Source: Candidatus Sumerlaeota bacterium (GTDB lineage Bacteria > Sumerlaeota > Sumerlaeia > JADFCT01). From it: 10,965 nucleotides of DNA. Of this stretch, positions 7,601-10,965 are shown piece by piece (within the stretch, counting starts at the first letter, position 1; each line of letters starts with the position of its first letter). The stretch covers positions 1-10,965 of the forward strand of contig JAPLSP010000179.1 of NCBI GenBank assembly GCA_026398575.1, given 5' to 3'. A model generated the notes under the pieces. The model ran no database searches, had not been told where the DNA came from, and saw nothing but the letters and a program-made list of their open reading frames with translations. Made by a program: the position numbers and the translations under genes.

Positions 7601-10010
7601 TATTCCGCTGAGCGATGATATGCTGCAAAAGGTCAAGAAGCTTAAAGAAGACAAGAAACTGGAGATCATGTTGTGGGGGGGCAACGGCACGTCGCCTGTG
7701 GAAGGCGCCGAAAACCGGCTCGACGAGCGCACCTCGCGCCTGATCGCCACGGATTGCCAGAAAAATCTCGACCGCCTCGAAGAGTTCATCAAAGGCATGA
7801 GCGTCACCGAGCCGTTGACGCCGATTACGAAGATTATCCGCATCCGTCCGGAAGACGGCCCCAAGATCAAGGTTCTGCTCGAGGCGCAGCTCTTTGGCGA
7901 TGAGAAAGTCGCGGAAAGAGCCGGCCGCAAGATATTGATTCAAGACGAAGACCTGATCATCCGCGACACGATGGCCAACGTCCAGAAGGCCGAGCAATTG
8001 CTCAAGGAAGGCTCGTTCATCCAGGCCATTACCGACCAGAAAATCGAGATCGGCAAGTGGAACCTGACGCCGAAGAATGTGGCGCAAAAAGATCCCGAAG
8101 CGTTGCAGGCCTATTTCCAGAACGTGGTGGAAGTCATCGAGACAATGCTCTATTCGCAGGAAGGAAAGGAAGTGGCCGCTTCCAAGGGCCGGCGGATTTG
8201 GACCGATCCGACGCTGCTGTCCATCACCATCACGGACTACGCCGAAAAATTAAAAGAAGTCGGCCGGTATATTGACACCTTGGAAGTCATGGAGAAGACC
8301 GGCGGGCAAAAGGCCTTCATGATCAAGAACGTCAAGCCCTCGGAAGTATCCCAGGGCATTGACGCAATGAAAGGCGCCGGCGGCACGGGCGCAGCTGGAG
8401 GGCGCGCGGGCGACATGTGGCGGGTGACGCTCAATACCAATAATCGCCAGCCGAGCGACTGGGCCAATCACGATTTCAGAATTCAGCTGGCTCGTCTGGA
8501 CGCCACCTCGCCGGTGGACATGCGCGGGCAGTTTATTATCCGGACCGACGTGGACAGCTACGATCGCCAGATCGAGGTTTACCGCACGGAATATTTCCAG
8601 GGCGCGAATGGCGAATATGCCGTCACCTTTACGGAAGGCACTCCGAGTGGTCAACAGCAGGGAAGCGCCCGGATGGAAGTGCAGTACACACCCGCCGCGG
8701 CCGCGGCAGGGGCGCCGCCGGCGGCGGCCGCCGCGCCGATGAGTCCGGAGGACGATTACGATGTTGTCCCCATTGATGACCGCAACTTGCTGATCATCAA
8801 TTATCGCAATTTGGCGGCCTTGGCGAAAGCTTCCGACCTGATCAAGGAATTGGATGTTCCGATCCTGCAAGTCTCGATTGAGACGCGCTTTGTAACGATC
8901 AATGAATCGCGCATCAAGGAATTCGGTTCCGAATTCGCCATTGCCAATCTGGGCGAAGGCGGATTGGACTTCCGCAAGATGAAGTTGGATGTGAATTTCC
9001 GCGATCTGGGAACGCGCCCATTCGGCGACATACCGCTTTTGGGCGGCGACAGCACAGCGTTTGGCCTCTTCCCGGGCACGGATAATGCGATTCGCCAATG
9101 GCAGGCCAAGGGAAGCCCAGCCTATGCCATAACGGATGCCTTGCCTGCAGATCTGCGGCCGGACCAGAGCGGCGATACGCGCACAAAGGGCGTCAATGAC
9201 TTCATACCCTTCCCGACCGGAACGGACGGCGTGCATCCGATGTATGGCGGCAGCACCAGCCCCATATACTGGAATTTGCGCGTCATGGAATCGGAAGGCA
9301 TTCTATCCTCCGTCAGCGGCCCGAAGGTCACGGTGATGGCGGGGCAGCAAGCGACCTTCGTCATCGGAGCACAAGCCATGTATAATCAGTATGGTGGCGG
9401 TGGCGGTTATGGCGGTGGCGGTTATGGCGGTGGCGCGTATGGCGGCGGCGCGTATGGCGGCGGCGCGTATGGCGGCGGCGCCTATGGCGGCGGCGCTTAT
9501 GGCGGCGGCGCTTATGGCGGCGGCGCGTATGGCGGCGGCGCTTATGGCGGCGGCGCTTATGGCGGCGGCGGCGCTTATGGCGGCGGCGCGTATGGCGGCG
9601 GCGCTTATGGCGGTGGCGGTTATGGCGGTGGCGGTTATGGCGGTGGCGGTTATGGCGGTGGCGGCGGCAACCAAATGGTCAACTTCCAGGTAACCCCGGA
9701 TCAGATCACGCCCGACGGCGCCATCCGGCTGGAACTCAACATCACCTTGAATGAGCCCTTGGTCAATAATGGCAGCACTCAATTATATGCCGACCAGCTC
9801 ACCAAGCAGCTGCAAACGACAGCCGCTTTGCACGACGGCTCGACCATCGTGCTGGGCGGCTGGACGCGCACCTTCGAGCAGGAACTGACCTCCGGATACC
9901 CGGTTCTGCGCGATCTGCCTTATGTCGGCAAGCTGTTCTTTGGCCGCAACGATAGCAAGATGAACAACAATACGATGGTCATATTCCTGACAGCGAACGT
10001 CATCCGATAG
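4692..10010 (+). CDS. pilQ: Giant TPR/coiled-coil secretin, PilQ-type outer-membrane channel
   Basis: This 1772-residue protein would form the outer-membrane pore of the pilus-like system. Residues 1-50 are a signal peptide with a long basic start, hydrophobic core 26-43 and cleavage expected after AQA (48-50). Residues ~55-250 hold about three TPRs. Residues 255-690 are Ala/Lys/Glu/Arg-rich coiled coil with tandem modules carrying TPR-like KGQYDDALKAFHEAE, then a SKPVEP linker (664-686). About three more TPRs follow (693-873). Residues ~886-965 are an N0/STN domain (LNIKVEGMEIDQPQPLVAFF, then VTVQGRFNDMRVFEVLDQVL). Residues ~965-1333 contain N1-type ring domains (TKIIRIRPEDGPKIKVLLEA), and 1334-1349 an Ala/Pro hinge. 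The secretin domain spans ~1356-1772 and ends with the family signature TIVLGGWTRTF and YPVLRDLPYVGKLFF (from 1718). Residues 1567-1659 are a Tyr/Gly/Ala array inserted in that domain. Typical PilQ proteins are far shorter. The TTG start is chosen from the Shine-Dalgarno. Assignment to PilQ instead of GspD rests on the adjacent PilMN gene; the secretin call itself is firm. Confidence 0.92.
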   Translation: MRGINSSYDAGRANGPKNWLGIPPRAGGLLCAAALFAILAFVIAQPNAQAQSVPSSEAQKDSVVSSLLKRAEDAAVANHPQEALLYYERVLRLEPGNAKALSGRARIESSQAMQNARTVSGSPKAVAQTNSAAKSDSQKTAIEMLLDRGARSLKKGELDQAAEAYAKALEIDTANKDALKGLEQVKEQKAEAILAKVAQMRKNGDLVQAKSELAKAQEIAPNSRSVAKEAGRIQDAEKALDAEKKLAEERKAKDEQRQRDEAAAKGKERLENAVAARVSEDKLALRKEQYEDALKAFHEAAKLAPQDKDVASYIQKTENAKNQAAQEAARMAESQKAKIAGAEKANQAKARQEEERKQQEAARREKERVENAVLAKVAEAKSASRKGQYDDALKAFHEAELIAAQNKDAKPRESSGLFMSKPVDIPAYIKEMETAKTKAAVEMASASDREKAKAAEAAKSSQAKTGQDTERKQQEAAARERKRVESAVLAKIAEARSASRKGQYDDALKAFHEAEQIAAQNKDAKPRESSGLLGLSSKPVDIAACVKDTETAKSNAAAEMARAADREKAKAADAERARLAKAEKERLAAEAKVKEEQDRQAKSEKDRLAAEAKAKEEQDRQAQAEKDRLAAEAKAKAEKERAQVAQANETKPAAPANAANNTASKPVEPSKPVEPSKPVEPSKPVEDTQAKKIKEVLGAAQAALKAKQYDEAIKRAEEVKALAPGQPAAEEVIAQAREGQAAQALKAKRDTLKTRLAEAQGLYSNNEFEKAAKAAEAILAEDAGNTDAQKLAARSQKKVEEARLKNETKEKEAKQLAANNAFGDALSAYKSGDLFGAEAGWKKTLEIEPNHEKAKVNLEQIQSELATKRADLLKEETRARKEKEAQEKLNIKVEGMEIDQPQPLVAFFKNLALIADFNYNVVAGGNVTVQGRFNDMRVFEVLDQVLKPRGLMWKRDGNVITVDADLHVRFIPLSDDMLQKVKKLKEDKKLEIMLWGGNGTSPVEGAENRLDERTSRLIATDCQKNLDRLEEFIKGMSVTEPLTPITKIIRIRPEDGPKIKVLLEAQLFGDEKVAERAGRKILIQDEDLIIRDTMANVQKAEQLLKEGSFIQAITDQKIEIGKWNLTPKNVAQKDPEALQAYFQNVVEVIETMLYSQEGKEVAASKGRRIWTDPTLLSITITDYAEKLKEVGRYIDTLEVMEKTGGQKAFMIKNVKPSEVSQGIDAMKGAGGTGAAGGRAGDMWRVTLNTNNRQPSDWANHDFRIQLARLDATSPVDMRGQFIIRTDVDSYDRQIEVYRTEYFQGANGEYAVTFTEGTPSGQQQGSARMEVQYTPAAAAAGAPPAAAAAPMSPEDDYDVVPIDDRNLLIINYRNLAALAKASDLIKELDVPILQVSIETRFVTINESRIKEFGSEFAIANLGEGGLDFRKMKLDVNFRDLGTRPFGDIPLLGGDSTAFGLFPGTDNAIRQWQAKGSPAYAITDALPADLRPDQSGDTRTKGVNDFIPFPTGTDGVHPMYGGSTSPIYWNLRVMESEGILSSVSGPKVTVMAGQQATFVIGAQAMYNQYGGGGGYGGGGYGGGAYGGGAYGGGAYGGGAYGGGAYGGGAYGGGAYGGGAYGGGAYGGGGAYGGGAYGGGAYGGGGYGGGGYGGGGYGGGGGNQMVNFQVTPDQITPDGAIRLELNITLNEPLVNNGSTQLYADQLTKQLQTTAALHDGSTIVLGGWTRTFEQELTSGYPVLRDLPYVGKLFFGRNDSKMNNNTMVIFLTANVIR
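5454..6440 (+). repeat. Three imperfect ~100-115-residue tandem modules in the secretin arm
   Basis: Module starts are at 5454, 5754 and 6099. The second is 345 bases (115 residues), the third similar, and the first 300 bases because it lacks the ~17-residue segment containing KDAKPRESSG. Each module has an ERKQQEAA-type charged helix, RVE(N/S)AVLAK, a TPR-like RKGQYDDALKAFHEAE, an AxxIKxxETAK helix and a DREKAKAA-type helix. Modules two and three are very similar in DNA, including synonymous positions, which indicates a fairly recent duplication. Confidence 0.85.
6435..6599 (+). repeat. 63-bp tandem units encoding a 21-residue charged helix
   Basis: Two full units (6435-6497 and 6498-6560) and a partial third encode (A/S)EK(E/D)RLAAEAKxKEEQDRQA. 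The period of 21 residues is three heptads, as expected for a continuous coiled coil or long single helix. They directly follow the third large module. Confidence 0.85.
6681..6749 (+). repeat. 18-bp units encoding Ser-Lys-Pro-Val-Glu-Pro
   Basis: Three full copies and one partial copy of TCCAAGCCGGTTGAGCCC are present, almost identical in DNA. The peptide is a Pro-rich, extended linker between the coiled coil and the second TPR group of the secretin. Confidence 0.9.
9390..9668 (+). repeat. Tyr-Gly-Gly-Gly-Ala/Gly array inside the secretin domain
   Basis: Eighteen in-frame units cover 93 residues. Twelve are of the YGGGA type (one with an extra Gly) in the middle, flanked by YGGGG and YGGGGG units at both ends. 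The DNA unit is 15 bases, TATGGCGGCGGCGCT and variants, with 18-base units from an added Gly codon. The array interrupts the C-terminal domain between the strand GQQATFVIGAQ and the strand NFQVTPDQITPDGAIRLEL, which are close neighbours in ordinary secretins. Confidence 0.95.
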
Positions 10011-10024
10011 TCATGATATCGTGA

Positions 10025-10061
10025 GGGGGCGCCTGCGATCTTTCAGTCGGCAGGCGTCCCC
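10025..10061 (+). terminator. Strong hairpin just after the secretin stop, no T-run
   Basis: A 12-bp stem GGGGGCGCCTGC (10025-10036) and GCAGGCGTCCCC (10050-10061), with one G-U pair and a 13-base loop, begins 15 bases after the stop codon. No run of T follows, so it may protect the mRNA 3' end or act with a factor, not as an intrinsic terminator on its own. Confidence 0.5.
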
Positions 10062-10090
10062 CCTAGCCTCTTCCACTTCGCGTCTTGCGC

Positions 10091-10133
10091 GCTCCTTTGG
10101 GCGGGTTCCCAAAGGAGCATGGTTTTTATTTAT
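10091..10133 (+). terminator. Rho-independent terminator of the pilus cluster
   Basis: A perfect 11-bp stem GCTCCTTTGGG (10091-10101) and CCCAAAGGAGC (10108-10118) with loop CGGGTT is followed within four bases by TTTTTATTTAT. This ends transcription of the secretin gene and separates it from polA. The stem is symmetrical, but a T-run is present only on the plus side. Confidence 0.85.
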
Positions 10134-10226
10134 CTCTCAACAATCTTCGATCCGCATCGCCGGACGCCGCTGCTTGCCGCTTAAATCATTACTCAATCCG
10201 CAATACGCTCTATTTATTGCCGCGCT

Positions 10227-10965
10227 ATGGACGAAAAGAAAATATACCTGGTTGACGGGCATTCGCTGCTCTTCAAAGCCTATTTCGGGATCCGGGGATT
10301 GACCAATCCGCAGGGGATGCCGGTCAATGCTATTTTCGGATTCGCGCAGACCATCAACCGGATCATCGAAGAGATCAAGCCGGAATTTTTGTGCGTGTGC
10401 TTCGATCTGCCGGGCAAGACCTTCCGCAACGACATCTATCCGGATTATAAGGCGCATCGCCCGCCCACGCCCGAAGACTTGGATATCCAAACCCCGCACG
10501 CCAAGCGATTTGTCGTGGTTCGCGGCGTGCGCACGGCCGAAAAACAAAACTTCGAATCCGATGACGTCATGGTGACACTGGCGCGCCGGGCCGCCGCCCG
10601 CGGGTTTCACGCCTACATTCTCTCATCCGACAAGGACCTGCTCCAGGCGATCGCGCCTGGAATCACCATCGTGCGCATGACGAAAAACAATTTCGAATTC
10701 ATCAATCGCGAAGAGGTCATCCAATCCTACGGCGTGCCGCCGGAGATGATTCCGGATTTCCAGGGGCTTGTCGGCGATTCGAGCGACAACATTCCCGGCG
10801 TTCCGGGGATCGGCGAAAAGACCGCGCCGAAACTGCTGGCGGGATTCAAATCACTCGAGGAAATGTTCGCTCATCTCGATCAAATCCCCAATCCAAAGCA
10901 TCGCGACAAACTGCGCGAGAAAGTGGACAAAGCCCTCCTCTCCAAACGGCTGGCGGTGTTGCGCG
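10227..10965 (+). CDS. polA: DNA polymerase I, 5'-3' exonuclease domain (partial, runs off the window)
   Basis: The first 246 residues of a polA-type flap/5'-3' exonuclease are present, which removes RNA primers and flaps during lagging-strand synthesis and repair. The metal-binding acidic residues are in place: D10 in YLVDGHSLLFKAYF, D60 in FDLPGKTFR, E110, D112 and D113 in ESDDVM, D135 and D137 in SSDKDLL, and D184 and D187 in GLVGDSSDNIPGVPGIG. The arch-region motif YKAHRPPTPEDL is at 74-85, and the helix-hairpin-helix GVPGIGEKTA is at 191-200. The spacing between motifs matches ordinary PolA, so no frameshift is seen. The N-terminus is the first in-frame ATG before the fold; no Shine-Dalgarno is evident and I could not find a convincing promoter in 10134-10226. 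The polymerase domain lies beyond the window, so a stand-alone exonuclease is not excluded, though the start of the KLREKVDKALLSKRLAVLR stretch is typical of full-length PolA. Confidence 0.9.
   Translation, partial: MDEKKIYLVDGHSLLFKAYFGIRGLTNPQGMPVNAIFGFAQTINRIIEEIKPEFLCVCFDLPGKTFRNDIYPDYKAHRPPTPEDLDIQTPHAKRFVVVRGVRTAEKQNFESDDVMVTLARRAAARGFHAYILSSDKDLLQAIAPGITIVRMTKNNFEFINREEVIQSYGVPPEMIPDFQGLVGDSSDNIPGVPGIGEKTAPKLLAGFKSLEEMFAHLDQIPNPKHRDKLREKVDKALLSKRLAVLR

Noticed and set aside
8250..9236. Long antisense frames under the secretin (for example 8250-9236, 7182-8087, 4995-5882) and under pilMN (2091-2984)
   Set aside because: They are out of register with clear domain-bearing proteins and have biased, repeat-derived compositions typical of shadow frames in GC-rich DNA.
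9390..9668. CRISPR array
   Set aside because: The periodicity is 15 bases with no unique spacers, and the frame is continuously coding within the secretin.
9303..9782. Antisense frame rich in Ala-Ile/Ala-Ala repeats
   Set aside because: It is only the complement of the YGGGA array, with no independent evidence of coding.
10174..10217. Promoter boxes (TTGCCG, TATTTA) before polA
   Set aside because: No pair of boxes has acceptable match and spacing, and the -10-like element would be almost on the start codon.

Overview
The window is GC-rich, single-copy-looking bacterial chromosome. It holds four intact genes and one gene running off the right edge, with short intergenic regions. No tRNA, rRNA, CRISPR array, insertion sequence or phage gene is visible. 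The organism is Gram-negative (diderm), because the central gene encodes an outer-membrane secretin with a signal peptide. Very long secretins with an N-terminal TPR/coiled-coil region next to a PilM-like gene recall the pilus-like locus of Akkermansia (Amuc_1098 to Amuc_1102). A member of the PVC group or a neighbouring phylum is therefore my guess, but the sequence does not prove it.

Layout, left to right. (1) A ROK-family sugar kinase on the minus strand (1140 to 160), with a strong Shine-Dalgarno and a small hairpin terminator beyond its stop. (2) A divergent intergenic region (1141-1373) with a plausible sigma-70 promoter for the plus-strand genes. (3) A three-gene plus-strand cluster for a type IV pilus-like machine. 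It comprises a PilM-PilN fusion (1374-3755), a small inner-membrane protein with a TPR-like stretch and a Pro/Ala/Gly tail (3802-4398), and a giant 1772-residue secretin (4692-10010). A 293-base gap before the secretin contains its own candidate promoter and a possible operator. (4) Two tandem hairpins after the secretin, the second a textbook Rho-independent terminator. (5) The 5' part of a polA-type 5'-3' exonuclease gene (from 10227), cut by the window end.

The three pilus-type genes should work together. The PilM part would be cytoplasmic and tethered through one membrane helix to a periplasmic PilN-like domain. The small protein occupies the place usually held by pilO/pilP. The secretin would form the outer-membrane channel, with a long periplasmic arm of TPRs and coiled coil. 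All three proteins carry low-complexity tails or inserts. The most striking is a 93-residue array of 18 Tyr-Gly-rich units inside the secretin's membrane domain. Also notable are a ~100-residue Lys/Glu-rich insertion inside the PilM domain and a recently duplicated 115-residue module in the secretin arm.
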